From: Planctomycetaceae bacterium
GTDB taxonomy: Bacteria; Planctomycetota; Phycisphaerae; Phycisphaerales; SM1A02
Length of the DNA: 43,596 bases
NCBI GenBank assembly: GCA_021297815.1
Contig: JAJTGK010000017.1
Coordinates: 1-43,596 of the forward strand
Direction: 5' to 3'
Of the stretch, positions 32,448 to 42,133 are shown in pieces. Each line of letters opens with the position of its first letter. Position 1 is the stretch's first letter. Both the position numbers and the translations under genes were made by a program. The notes beneath the pieces are model-generated. The model was not told the DNA's origin and made no database searches. It saw only the letters and a program-made list of their open reading frames with translations.

Positions 32448-33413
32448 ATGCTTCCAGGCCGCCCCACCCCCGGACAGGCCGAGCCCAAGCCCACGCCCGC
32501 CGCGGGCGCGTGGCCAGGCCCCGACCCGACCTTGGCGCCCGTCACCGTGCGATCGCTCCAGCGCGCCATGCGCGAGGGCAAGACCTTCGCCGCGCTGACC
32601 TGCTACGACGCCACCACCGCCCGTTGGCTCGAGCGTGCGGGCGTCCCCGTGCTCCTCGTCGGCGACACCGCGGCCGAGATGGTGCTCGGTCACCCGAACA
32701 CCCTGCACGCGCCTCTCGACTTCCTGATCACGCTCACCGCCGCCGTCAAGCGCGGCGCGCCGCGCTGCCTCGTGATGGCCGACATGCCCTTCATGAGCTA
32801 CCAGACGAGCGATGCCGACGGCGTGCGCAACGCAGGCCGCTTCATGACCGAAGGCATGGCCGACTGCGTGAAGCTCGAGGTCGACGCATCGTTCGCGCCC
32901 CTCGTCGCGCTCATGACGCGCGCGGGCGTGCCTGTCGTCGCGCACATCGGCTCGCGGCCCCAGCACGCGAAGCAGGTCGGCGGCTACGCCGCCGCGGGTA
33001 AGACCGCCGACGAGGCGATCCGGATCATCGCCGACGCCGACGCCATGCTCGCCGCAGGCGCCAGCATGCTCCTCGTCGAGGCGACCCCGCTCGAGGTCAC
33101 CGAGGAGATCGTGCGCCGCTCGACCGTCCCCGTCATCGGCTGCGGTGCGGGCGCGGGCTGCCACGGCCAGGTCGTCGTCCTGCACGACCTGCTCGGCCTC
33201 ACCGAGCGCCAGCCACCCTTCGCGCTTCCGATCGCGCAGCTCGGGTCGCAGCTGTCGGCGGTGGCCGACACCTGGAAATCCCGCGTCCGCGAAGGCACGC
33301 TCGGCGAGCACCCCTATGCGCTCGCCGACCGCGAGCGGGCGGAGTTCCTCCGACGGATCGGCCGCTCCGCGGCATCCGATGCATCCACGGGCGGCGACGC
33401 TCGGAATACCTGA
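32448..33413 (+). CDS. panB: 3-methyl-2-oxobutanoate hydroxymethyltransferase
   Basis: First committed step of pantothenate synthesis: adds hydroxymethyl from methylene-THF to ketoisovalerate. The 321-residue product has FAALTCYDATTARWLERAG, LLVGDTAAEMVLGH, VMADMPFMSYQ, VKLEVD, VVAHIGSRPQH, LLVEATP and VIGCGAGAGCHGQVVVLHDLLG, all in PanB order. The TIM-barrel metal ligands (Asp in GDTAAE and in ADMPF, Glu in LVEATP) are present. N- and C-terminal extensions of about 40 residues are Pro- or Ser-rich. The start is taken 7 nt after TATGAT rather than at ATG 32436. Confidence 0.92.
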   Translation: MLPGRPTPGQAEPKPTPAAGAWPGPDPTLAPVTVRSLQRAMREGKTFAALTCYDATTARWLERAGVPVLLVGDTAAEMVLGHPNTLHAPLDFLITLTAAVKRGAPRCLVMADMPFMSYQTSDADGVRNAGRFMTEGMADCVKLEVDASFAPLVALMTRAGVPVVAHIGSRPQHAKQVGGYAAAGKTADEAIRIIADADAMLAAGASMLLVEATPLEVTEEIVRRSTVPVIGCGAGAGCHGQVVVLHDLLGLTERQPPFALPIAQLGSQLSAVADTWKSRVREGTLGEHPYALADRERAEFLRRIGRSAASDASTGGDARNT

Positions 33414-33563
33414 GCGGGTCGCGCGGACCATTCGTCCCCGCTCCCGCGTCGGGCGGCTCGCTTCGTCGAGGCCGCCGCCCGAACCGACCGAAGAACCCCC
33501 CGAAGGAAGCTCACCCGCGCGCAGGGCCCCGCGCCCCGCGCGTCACGAAGGACAGGACGCCCC

Positions 33564-35048
<1,485 letters not shown>

Positions 35049-35107
35049 CCGCCGCAGTAGCCCCGCGAAGTCGCCACGACGCGCTTTTGCCCGCCCGCCC
35101 CCTCGGG

Positions 35108-35113
35108 TAGCAT
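35108..35113 (+). promoter_or_regulatory. TANNNT -10 box of the ABC ATPase gene
   Basis: TAGCAT, 9 nt before the ATG at 35123. Confidence 0.4.
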
Positions 35114-35122
35114 CGCCGCGCC

Positions 35123-35980
35123 ATGTCGACGCCGTCGAAATCCGACCAGCCCATCCTGCTCGAGGTGAAGAACCTCAAGACCTGGTTCCCGATCCGCCGC
35201 GGGCTCCTGCAGCGCACGGTCGGGCATGTCAAGGCGGTCGACGATGTCAGCTTCCATGTGCGCCGCGGCGAGACGCTCGGCCTCGTCGGCGAGTCGGGCT
35301 GCGGCAAGACGACCGTCGGCCGCACGCTCCTGCGCCTGATCCCGAACTCGGGCGGCGATGTCCGCTTCGACGGCAAGGATGTGTTCGGCGCGAGCGCCCT
35401 CGACATGCGCCGCCTGCGCCGCGAGATGCAGATCATCTTCCAGGATCCGGGCGGAAGCCTGAACCCGCGCATGCGCGTCGGCCGCATCGTGGGCGAGCCG
35501 CTCGAGGTCCACGGCCTCTCCTCGGGAGACGAGCTGCGCACGCGCGTCGAGGAACTCCTCGTCCGCTGCGGCCTCTGGAAGCAGGCCGCCGACCGCTACC
35601 CGCACGAGTTCAGCGGCGGCCAGCGACAGCGCATCGGCATCGCCCGCGCGCTCGCGCTCCAGCCGCGGCTCATCGTGTGCGACGAGCCCACGAGCGCGCT
35701 CGATGTGTCGATCCAGTCGCAGATCCTCAACCTGCTCAGCGACCTGCAGGACGAGATGGGCCTTTCGTACCTGTTCATCTCGCACGACATGGCCGTCATC
35801 CACCACATCTGCGACCGCATCGCGGTGATGTACAACGGCAAGATCGTCGAGGAAGGCACGCGCGACGAGATCATCAACTCGCCGAAGCACGAGTACACGC
35901 AGGCGCTGCTTTCCGCGGTGCCCGAGGCCGATCCGCGCCGCAAGAAGCAGCGCCTCAGGCTCGCGAACGCGCGCATGTAG
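35123..35980 (+). CDS. Oligopeptide/dipeptide-type ABC transporter ATP-binding protein (OppF/DppF-like)
   Basis: The 285-residue ATPase has the OppF-type opening [15 protein letters not shown], Walker [10 protein letters not shown] (56-64), the Q-loop [14 protein letters not shown], the signature [16 protein letters not shown] (from 163), Walker [13 protein letters not shown] (to 194) and the H-loop SHDMAV. The end [20 protein letters not shown] is the usual OppF tail, shortened before the extra cluster-like region. No permease, binding protein or OppD partner is in the window, so it works with components encoded elsewhere. It has its own TAGCAT box. Confidence 0.92.
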   Translation: MSTPSKSDQPILLEVKNLKTWFPIRRGLLQRTVGHVKAVDDVSFHVRRGETLGLVGESGCGKTTVGRTLLRLIPNSGGDVRFDGKDVFGASALDMRRLRREMQIIFQDPGGSLNPRMRVGRIVGEPLEVHGLSSGDELRTRVEELLVRCGLWKQAADRYPHEFSGGQRQRIGIARALALQPRLIVCDEPTSALDVSIQSQILNLLSDLQDEMGLSYLFISHDMAVIHHICDRIAVMYNGKIVEEGTRDEIINSPKHEYTQALLSAVPEADPRRKKQRLRLANARM

Positions 35981-35996
35981 GTGGCAGGTCGCGTGC

Positions 35997-36002
35997 TACG
36001 CT
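35997..36002 (+). promoter_or_regulatory. TANNNT -10 box of the 36009 gene
   Basis: TACGCT, 6 nt before the ATG at 36009. Confidence 0.45.
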
Positions 36003-36008
36003 AGCCCC

Positions 36009-36488
36009 ATGCAGGGCAAGAAGGCCTTCTGGGCCACGATCGTCGTTCTCGCCATTCCCACGGTGTTCATGACCGTGTTCGCCTGGCGCATGGTCGGAGG
36101 CGTCCGCGCCGACGCGCGCCTCACCGACGCGCGCCTTCGCGAGCTCGCCTGGGCCGTCGTCGCCTACGCCGACGCAAGCGCCGCGTTTCCCATCTCGGAA
36201 GCGGAGCTGCGTGCGTTTGCCGCCGCTGGCGTTCCTGATGCCGTGCGCACCCCAGCGCCCGCCGACGCCGAGCGCCGCTACCCCGCGACCCGCGCCGAGG
36301 CCGCCGCAGACTCGGCCGAACCCACGCCCACGCTCGACCAGTGCCTCGACTCGATCGAGGTCGAATGGCCCACCGCCCGCGATGTGCAGCCCATCCTGCG
36401 CTCGAAGGGCAAGGCCACCCTGCAGGGCACCGCGCCCACGGTGGGCCAGTGGCTCTTCGCCATGGCCGAACGCCTGCGCGGGGGCTGA
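36009..36488 (+). CDS. Single-pass membrane protein of unknown function
   Basis: The 159-residue product is not recognised. An N-terminal helix FWATIVVLAIPTVFMTVFAW (about 7-26) is followed by a polar helix DARLTDARLRELAWAVVAYADASAAFP. That pattern resembles the stem of pseudopilins, where LRELA-YADA-FP motifs recur, but there is no prepilin peptidase site before the hydrophobic stretch. The rest is Ala/Pro-rich with Asp and Glu, ending PTVGQWLFAMAERLRGG. Codon use is like that of neighbours. It lies between the ABC ATPase and thyX, with its own -10 box. Confidence 0.65.
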   Translation: MQGKKAFWATIVVLAIPTVFMTVFAWRMVGGVRADARLTDARLRELAWAVVAYADASAAFPISEAELRAFAAAGVPDAVRTPAPADAERRYPATRAEAAADSAEPTPTLDQCLDSIEVEWPTARDVQPILRSKGKATLQGTAPTVGQWLFAMAERLRGG

Positions 36489-36528
36489 TTCCCCGTCCTT
36501 CAGGGGCTCCGCGGCCGCGCCATTCCGC

Positions 36529-36534
36529 TAGATT
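36529..36534 (+). promoter_or_regulatory. TANNNT -10 box of thyX
   Basis: TAGATT, 6 nt before the thyX ATG. Confidence 0.5.
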
Positions 36535-36540
36535 TGCCGC

Positions 36541-37434
36541 ATGCCCGAAGCCGCCTCCGCGCCCGTCGCGCCCATCCAGCAGACCCTTCCCGAGACGCCG
36601 CTGCGCGATGTCATGGGGGGCGCGAGCCGCTGGACGATCCCGATCCACGAGCACGGGTTCATCGCCCTCGTCGACGCCATGCCGCGCCTCGTGCCCGAGG
36701 GGCAGACGGCCGACAGCGCCATCGTGCAGTCGGCGCGCGTGTCGTACGGGCAGGGCACCAAGATGGTCAGCGAGGACCGCGGCCTCGTCCGCTACCTCAT
36801 GCGCCACCGCCACTCGACCCCGTTCGAGATGGTCGAGTTCAAGTTCCACATCGCGATGCCGATCTTCATCGCGCGCCAGTGGATCCGCCACCGCACCGCC
36901 AATGTGAACGAGTACAGCGCGCGCTACTCGATCATGCCCGACCGCTTCTACAAGCCCGATGTCGAGAATGTGCGCAAGCAGTCGAAGTCGAACAGGCAGG
37001 GCGGCGACGGCGCCATCGACGCGGGCACCGCCGAGGAGTTCCTCAAGCTCCTCGAGAGCGCCGAGGCGAACTACGCGAAGTACCTCGACCTGACCGAGCG
37101 CGGCGTCGCGCGCGAGCTCGCGCGCGCGGTGCTGCCCGTGTCGGTCTACACCGAGTGGTACTGGAAGTGCGACCTGCACAACATCTTCCACTTCCTGTCG
37201 CTGCGCATGGATCCGCACGCCCAGATCGAGATCCAGGACTACGCGAAGGCGATGTACGAGCTGATCAAGCCGATCGTGCCCGTCGCGAGCGAGGCGTTCG
37301 AGGACTACCGCCTCAACGCCATGCACCTCACGGGGCTCGAGATCGACGCCATCCGCGCGGGCAAGCCGCTTGCCACCGAGAACAAGCGCGAGCAGGCCGA
37401 GTGGGACGCTAAGAAGGCGCGGCTCGGGCTCTGA
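36541..37434 (+). CDS. thyX: FAD-dependent thymidylate synthase
   Basis: Makes dTMP from dUMP with methylene-THF and NADPH, using FAD. The 297-residue product carries the ThyX motif RHRTANVNEYSARYS (116-130) after MPIFIARQWI, the upstream ARVSYG and MRHRHSTPFEMVEFKF blocks, and the C-terminal HFLSLRMDPHAQIEIQDYA. It is longer than compact ThyX proteins because of an N-terminal 30 residues. No thyA is seen. Convergent with rmuC, with a gap of only 11 bp. Confidence 0.96.
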   Translation: MPEAASAPVAPIQQTLPETPLRDVMGGASRWTIPIHEHGFIALVDAMPRLVPEGQTADSAIVQSARVSYGQGTKMVSEDRGLVRYLMRHRHSTPFEMVEFKFHIAMPIFIARQWIRHRTANVNEYSARYSIMPDRFYKPDVENVRKQSKSNRQGGDGAIDAGTAEEFLKLLESAEANYAKYLDLTERGVARELARAVLPVSVYTEWYWKCDLHNIFHFLSLRMDPHAQIEIQDYAKAMYELIKPIVPVASEAFEDYRLNAMHLTGLEIDAIRAGKPLATENKREQAEWDAKKARLGL

Positions 37435-37445
37435 ACGCCGTCGCG

Positions 37446-38870
37446 TCAGTCGTCTGAATCGTCGTCGGCAACTGCTTCGTCCGCGCCGGGCGGCAGCATC
37501 GCCTGCACATCCGCCTCGGTCGCCGCGTCGATGGTGCGCAGCCGCTTGTCGAGCGTGCCCGTGCGCTTCACCGTCGCCGCGATCGCGTTGCGCGCCGCGT
37601 TGAGCTGCGCCTCGACCTTGCCGAGCTCGCCGCCGAACATCTGGAACTGCTTGCGCGTGACCGCGAGCAGCTTCATGAGCTCGGCGCTCTGCTTCTGCAC
37701 GGCCAGCGTGCGGAAGCCCATCTGGAGCGCGTTCAGATAGGCCGCGAGCGTGGTCGGGCTCGCGAGCGTGACCTTGTACTCCGACTGAAGCTTCTCGATG
37801 AGGCCGGGCTCGCGCAAGACCTCGGCGAACAGGCTCTCGAGCGGCAGGTAGAGCACCGCGAAGTTCGTCGTGCGCGGCGGCTTCACATACTTGTCGCGGA
37901 TGTCGCGCGCGAAGCCGAGCACCGCGCCGACCATCTGCTTGCGCTCGAACTCCGCATCGGCGAGCTCGCCGCGCTCGAGGTGCAGCAGCATGCGCTCGTA
38001 GCTCTCCTTCGGGAACTTCGCGTCGATCGGCAGGAACACGGTCGCGTCGGCGCCGTCCTCCTCCCTGCCCGGCAGGCGGATCGCGAACTCGACCGTCTCG
38101 CCGCCCGTGCGCGAGGGCTTGAAGTTCCGCTCGATCTGCGCGGGGTGCAGGAACTCCTCGAGCAGACCGTTCAGCATCACCTCGCCGAACACGCCGCGCG
38201 TCTTCACGCCCTCGAGCGTCTTGCGCAGGTCGGTCCCGAGCTCGCGGTGCACCTGCTCGAGGCGCTCGCTGACCTGCTTGAACGCCTCGCCGAGCCGCGT
38301 CTGCAGCGTCTCGTTGAGCTTCTGGTCGACGACGCCGCGCATCTCGTCGAGCTTCTTCTGGTTCTCCTGCTTCAGTTCATCGAGCTTCTGCTGGTTCGAG
38401 GCCTTGAGCTCGTCGAGCTTCTGCTGGTTCGACGACTGCAGCGACTCGAGCCGCGACTGCACGGTGGAGCGCACCGCCTCGAGCGACTCGACCATCTTCT
38501 GCTGCTGCCCCGCAAGCGCCCGCGCGAGCTCCTCGCGGTGCGTCTTCGACGCCTCGGCGCTCTCGGTGCGCTGCGCCGCGGCCTGCTGGCCCATCTCGTC
38601 GCGCAGGCGGCGCGCGCTTTCGGTGGCCTCGTTGCGCAGCAGGACGAACGACTCGCCGTTCGCACGCTGGATCTGCTCGACGGCCGCGCCCGTGCGCTTC
38701 ACCTCGTCGGAGATCGGCGACACCGCGTCGCGCAGCGCCTGCGCCGCACGCTGCTCGGCGGCCACACGCTCCTCGGGCGATTCGCCCGCCTCAGGCTTGG
38801 TGCGGATCCAGGCGATGGCCGCAGCGGCGATCGCGGCGGCGGCGGTGATGACGAGCAGGACATTGTCCAT
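37446..38870 (-). CDS. rmuC: DNA recombination protein RmuC
   Basis: RmuC limits inversions at short inverted repeats and has a restriction-nuclease-like core. The 474-residue product has an N-terminal membrane helix (VLLVITAAAAIAAAAIAWI), a long coiled coil, the core RGVFGEVMLNGLLEEFLHPAQ, the putative active-site block VFLPIDAKFPKESYERML and LASPTTLAAYLNALQMGFR. Within the coiled coil are three 11-residue repeats of the type SNQQKLDELK (about 143-175). The end is very acidic. GGAGG lies 6 nt before the ATG, so the mRNA is leadered. Confidence 0.93.
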   Translation of the reverse strand: MDNVLLVITAAAAIAAAAIAWIRTKPEAGESPEERVAAEQRAAQALRDAVSPISDEVKRTGAAVEQIQRANGESFVLLRNEATESARRLRDEMGQQAAAQRTESAEASKTHREELARALAGQQQKMVESLEAVRSTVQSRLESLQSSNQQKLDELKASNQQKLDELKQENQKKLDEMRGVVDQKLNETLQTRLGEAFKQVSERLEQVHRELGTDLRKTLEGVKTRGVFGEVMLNGLLEEFLHPAQIERNFKPSRTGGETVEFAIRLPGREEDGADATVFLPIDAKFPKESYERMLLHLERGELADAEFERKQMVGAVLGFARDIRDKYVKPPRTTNFAVLYLPLESLFAEVLREPGLIEKLQSEYKVTLASPTTLAAYLNALQMGFRTLAVQKQSAELMKLLAVTRKQFQMFGGELGKVEAQLNAARNAIAATVKRTGTLDKRLRTIDAATEADVQAMLPPGADEAVADDDSDD

Positions 38871-38933
38871 CAGGTTCCTCCACGACCACGACGCGCGTCC
38901 GCGGGGATTTCCGCGGGCCGAAGGCGCGGTTTC

Positions 38934-39629
38934 TCAGCCGACCTCGTCGAGCGAACGCACCGTACCGACCGCCGCGCCCGGCGTGTATGCGCCCGCGACC
39001 TCGAGCGCGATCGGCTGCGCGCCCGCGTTCTGCGCGGCCGCGAGGCCCGACGGGCTGTCGTCGACCGCCACCACATGCGAGGGATCCACCACCCCAAGCT
39101 GCCGCATCGACTCGAAGATGCCCCACGGCGCGGGCGCCGGGTCGCACGCCTCGTCGGCCGTGACCACCGCGTCGGGCGCGGCGCCGAGCTCCTCGAGGCG
39201 CGCAAGCTGCGGGGCGAGCAGCGACCTCGGCAGGCACGCGACGGCGGCCGTCTTCACTCCGCGCGCCCGAAGCCGCTGGATCGCCGCCACGGTATCGGGG
39301 TTCGGCTCCTTCGCCGCGCTCGCCGCCTCGAGCAGCCTCGGTGCGAGGTCGCGCTCCATCGCGTCGAGGTCCTCGGGCAGCGGCCACCGCGCGTGCCCCG
39401 CGCGAAACTCCTCGGCCACGCGTCCGTTCGAGAAAAGCCGCAGGATCTGCGCCCTCGCGGTCGGCCCGCGCGACGCGACAAGGTCCTCGTCGGTCAGGGT
39501 GATGCGCCAGCGCGCGAAGGTCGAACGCACCGCCTCGTGGATCGCCCGGCGGTCGCGGTCAAACAGAATGCCGTGCCAGCTGAACACAACGGCCTCCGCC
39601 TCGCGAAGTACCTCCTGCGTCCTCGGCAC
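38934..39629 (-). CDS. HAD-like protein resembling phosphonoacetaldehyde hydrolase, nucleophile missing
   Basis: The 231-residue product follows the PhnX-type HAD pattern: motif 1 position AVVFSWHGILFD, a cap with DEDLVASRGPTARAQILRL, DAVVTADEACDPAPAPWGIFESMRQLGV, and motif 4 HVVAVDDSPSGLAAAQNAGA. In PhnX motif 1 reads FDWAGT; here the nucleophilic Asp is Ser17 and position 19 is His, so phosphoryl transfer by the usual route seems impossible. The acidic motif 4 is kept. The start is GTG directly adjoining the lipoprotein stop codon, with AGGAAGGA upstream. It could be a binding or regulatory protein. Confidence 0.75.
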   Translation of the reverse strand: MPRTQEVLREAEAVVFSWHGILFDRDRRAIHEAVRSTFARWRITLTDEDLVASRGPTARAQILRLFSNGRVAEEFRAGHARWPLPEDLDAMERDLAPRLLEAASAAKEPNPDTVAAIQRLRARGVKTAAVACLPRSLLAPQLARLEELGAAPDAVVTADEACDPAPAPWGIFESMRQLGVVDPSHVVAVDDSPSGLAAAQNAGAQPIALEVAGAYTPGAAVGTVRSLDEVG

Positions 39630-40085
39630 TCAGACATCCTTCCTGAGCCGCGCGACATCGAGTTCGCGCTCGGTCGGAATCGCCACGAGCCCGACGAGCG
39701 GCGCGTCGGGACCAGTCTGAATCTGCACGAGACGGATCGGCGTCGGCGGGTAGTAGCGCAGCAGGCCGCCAGGGAAGGGGCCTTCGCCGCGCACATCCCA
39801 GAACTCGCCGAGCGGCACGCGCAGCGTCTGGCCCGCCTCGAGCGCCGCAAGGCGATGCAGGTAGCGCTGGTTCAGCCACAGGTCGACATTCTCGAACCGC
39901 TCGATGGTCGCGTTCACGATGAGCATCGCGTCGCCATCGTTCATCACCTGGATCTCGGCGACCCGTCCCTGCGGAAGGTCGAACGGATACGCCCGCGACG
40001 CGCGGCCCGGTTCGTAGCGCACCGCCTCGCAGGCGGGCAGCAGGAGCGCGAGGGCTGCGGCGATCGAGGCGGCGGGCAGTCGCAT
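39630..40085 (-). CDS. Small lipoprotein of unknown function
   Basis: The 151-residue product has a lipoprotein signal: MRLP, then a hydrophobic stretch AASIAAALALLLPAC with the lipobox cysteine at residue 19. The mature part contains beta-strand patterns (GRVAEIQVMNDGDAMLIVNA, FENVDLWLNQRYLHRLAAL, GQTLRVPLGEFWDVRGEGPF), close to small envelope lipoproteins with an Ig-like fold. No family name is assigned. It is cotranscribed with the HAD-like gene and has a TACAGT box 9 nt before its ATG. Confidence 0.75.
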   Translation of the reverse strand: MRLPAASIAAALALLLPACEAVRYEPGRASRAYPFDLPQGRVAEIQVMNDGDAMLIVNATIERFENVDLWLNQRYLHRLAALEAGQTLRVPLGEFWDVRGEGPFPGGLLRYYPPTPIRLVQIQTGPDAPLVGLVAIPTERELDVARLRKDV

Positions 40086-40094
40086 GGATACCCC

Positions 40095-40100
40095 ACTGTA
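40095..40100 (-). promoter_or_regulatory. TANNNT -10 box of the lipoprotein gene
   Basis: TACAGT on the minus strand, 9 nt before the ATG at 40085. Confidence 0.4.
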
Positions 40101-40123
40101 GCAGAGCGCCTTCGGGCGCCGCC

Positions 40124-41584
40124 TCATCCGAGGCCTGCCGCCTTGGCGCACATGTCGGCCAATTCCTGCGCGCGCGCGGGGGTGGGGGCCTCGGCGATCA
40201 CGCGGGCGATCGGCTCCGTGTTCGACGCGCGCAGGTGCACCCAGCCGTCGGCGAAGTCGATGCGCACGCCGTCGGAGTCGTTCACGCGCTCGTGCGCGAA
40301 CGCGGCCTTCAGGCGTTCGAGCGCGGCCGCGACCGCGGGCAGCCCGCCGATCGCGGCAAGGTCGAGCTTCGTCTTGAGGATCGCGTAGCGCGGCAGCGCG
40401 TCGACGATCGCGGAAAGCGGCTCCTCGCGGCTCGCGAGCAGGTCGAGCACGAGCGCCATCGCCGACAGCGAGTCGCGCACCCAGCAGACCTCGGGCAGGA
40501 TCACGCCGCCGTTGCCCTCTCCGCCGAGGAGTCCGCCCGCGGGCTTGAGCGCCGCGACGACATTCGCCTCGCCGACCGCGGTACGCAGGACGGTCGAGCC
40601 AGGAAAGCGTGCCGCGATGTCGTCGATCATGCGCGAGGTCGACAGGTTCGCCGCCAGCACACCCGCGCCGTGCAGCTCGAGCATGCGCAGCGCCGCAAGC
40701 ACCAGTGTGTACTCCTCGCCGATGTAGCGGCCCTTCTCGTCGACGATCGCCAGGCGGTCGGCGTCGGGGTCCTGCGCGAAGCCGCATGCTGCCTTCCCCG
40801 CCTGCGCGCGCACCGCAGCGATGAGGTCGCCGAGGTTCTGCTCGATCGGCTCAGGCGTGTGGCCGAAGATGCCCGTCGGCTCGGCGTGGATCAAGGTCGC
40901 CCGACAGCCGAGCGCCGCAAGCAGCATCGGGCCCGCCTGGCAGCCCGACGCGTTCACGCAGTCGAGCACCACCGACAGTCCGCCCCGCGCGCGCACGCGG
41001 CTGGCGGCGCCTGTGACCTCGAGGACCCGCGCGACATGCTGCGACGCCGCCGAGTCGCACTGCGAGACCGTCCCGATCTCGAGGGGGCTCGTGAAGGCGA
41101 TCCCGTCCTGCGACTCGCCCAGCACGCCCGCCGCGACCGCGGCGCGGAAGCGGGCGATGATCGCCTCCGCGACGGGCTTCGGCGGCGCGAGGCCGTCGCT
41201 GTCGAGGCACTTCAGGCCGTTCCACTCGATCGGGTTGTGGCTTGCGGTCACGGCCATGCCGCCATCGGCGCCAAGCGCGCGAATCATGAGGCCCACCGTC
41301 GGCGTCATCGCGACCCCGAGGTCGACGACATCGCACCCCGTCGCGGCCAGCGCGCCCTGCACCGCCTGCGCCAGGGCATGTCCGCCGAACCGCCCGTCGC
41401 GGGCGACGACGACGAGAGGCTTCCGCGTCGGCCCGACGAGCGCGCGCACATGCGAGCCGAACGCCCCCGCGAAGGTCGCGGCGACGACGGGAGTCATGGT
41501 GCGTCCGACGATGCCTCGGGCCCCTGAAACCGACAGCATGAGGGGCGCATCCGAGCTCTTCGCGTGTCCTGCGGGGGTCGACAT
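40124..41584 (-). CDS. Phosphoglucomutase/phosphomannomutase family protein (GlmM-like)
   Basis: Alpha-D-phosphohexomutase interconverting hexose 1- and 6-phosphates. The 486-residue product has the opening LMLSVSGARGIVG, the phosphoserine loop AVTASHNPIEWNGLK (Ser115), the metal loop DPDADRLAIVDEKG (DPDAD in place of DGDGD), the sugar-binding GGEGNGGVI and the phosphate-binding end HLRASNTEPIARVI. SGARGIVG is typical of GlmM/ManB-type members; substrate (GlcN, Glc or Man phosphate) is not fixed. The long open frame upstream runs antisense through queD and ppk. The ATG at 41584 follows TACACT by 7 nt. Confidence 0.9.
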   Translation of the reverse strand: MSTPAGHAKSSDAPLMLSVSGARGIVGRTMTPVVAATFAGAFGSHVRALVGPTRKPLVVVARDGRFGGHALAQAVQGALAATGCDVVDLGVAMTPTVGLMIRALGADGGMAVTASHNPIEWNGLKCLDSDGLAPPKPVAEAIIARFRAAVAAGVLGESQDGIAFTSPLEIGTVSQCDSAASQHVARVLEVTGAASRVRARGGLSVVLDCVNASGCQAGPMLLAALGCRATLIHAEPTGIFGHTPEPIEQNLGDLIAAVRAQAGKAACGFAQDPDADRLAIVDEKGRYIGEEYTLVLAALRMLELHGAGVLAANLSTSRMIDDIAARFPGSTVLRTAVGEANVVAALKPAGGLLGGEGNGGVILPEVCWVRDSLSAMALVLDLLASREEPLSAIVDALPRYAILKTKLDLAAIGGLPAVAAALERLKAAFAHERVNDSDGVRIDFADGWVHLRASNTEPIARVIAEAPTPARAQELADMCAKAAGLG

Positions 41585-41591
41585 GCGGGCG

Positions 41592-41597
41592 AGTGTA
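41592..41597 (-). promoter_or_regulatory. TANNNT -10 box of the hexomutase gene
   Basis: TACACT on the minus strand, 7 nt before the ATG at 41584. Confidence 0.45.
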
Positions 41598-41623
41598 CGG
41601 CCGCCGCGGCGGGTGGTGAGCGA

Positions 41624-41629
41624 TACACT
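41624..41629 (+). promoter_or_regulatory. TANNNT -10 box of the queD-like gene
   Basis: TACACT, 9 nt before the ATG at 41639. Same hexamer as the divergent box at 41592-41597, 26 bp away. Confidence 0.45.
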
Positions 41630-41638
41630 CCGCTCCCC

Positions 41639-42097
41639 ATGCGGCCTTCGTCGGACGCGTCCGCCAACTCCTCGAACCAGCCCTTCGCCCTCGAGGTCGA
41701 GGCCGAGTTCGCCGCGGCCCATGCGATCCTGCTCGCGGGCGCCCGCGAGCGGCTTCACGGCCACAACTGGCGCGTCGTCGCCTCCGTCGCGGGCGCTCGG
41801 CTCGACGGCGAGGAACTCCTCTGCGACTTCCATCTCGTCGAGCGGCTGCTCGCCGAGACCATAGCGCCGTTCCGCGACGGCAACCTGAACGACACGCCGC
41901 CGTTCGACCGCCGCAACCCGACCGCCGAAGCGGTTGCGCATCACATCGCGACCGAACTCGCCCGCCGTCTCTCCGCGGCCGCGCCCTCCGTGCAGCTCGA
42001 GTGGGTACGCGTGACCGAGGCTCCGCGCTGCACGGCCATCGTGCGCCTGCATGGCGGCGCCGTTCCCGACCCGCGAGGCCTCTCGCCGCACCGCTGA
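41639..42097 (+). CDS. 6-pyruvoyl-tetrahydropterin synthase/QueD family protein
   Basis: The 152-residue T-fold protein has the zinc histidines: His28 in EFAAAHAIL, and His40 and His42 in RLHGHNW. It also has the conserved DFHLVERLL, DGNLND, NPTAEAVAHHIA and VTEAPRCTAIV blocks. In QueD and PTPS a catalytic Cys lies four residues before the HGH motif (CGRLHGH); here the aligned residue is Arg36, followed by Glu37. It may therefore not make 6-carboxytetrahydropterin in the standard way. ppk follows 36 bp downstream, probably cotranscribed. Confidence 0.82.
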   Translation: MRPSSDASANSSNQPFALEVEAEFAAAHAILLAGARERLHGHNWRVVASVAGARLDGEELLCDFHLVERLLAETIAPFRDGNLNDTPPFDRRNPTAEAVAHHIATELARRLSAAAPSVQLEWVRVTEAPRCTAIVRLHGGAVPDPRGLSPHR

Positions 42098-42133
42098 CGA
42101 AGGACACCGTCCGCACCTCCGCGCGACGCACCC

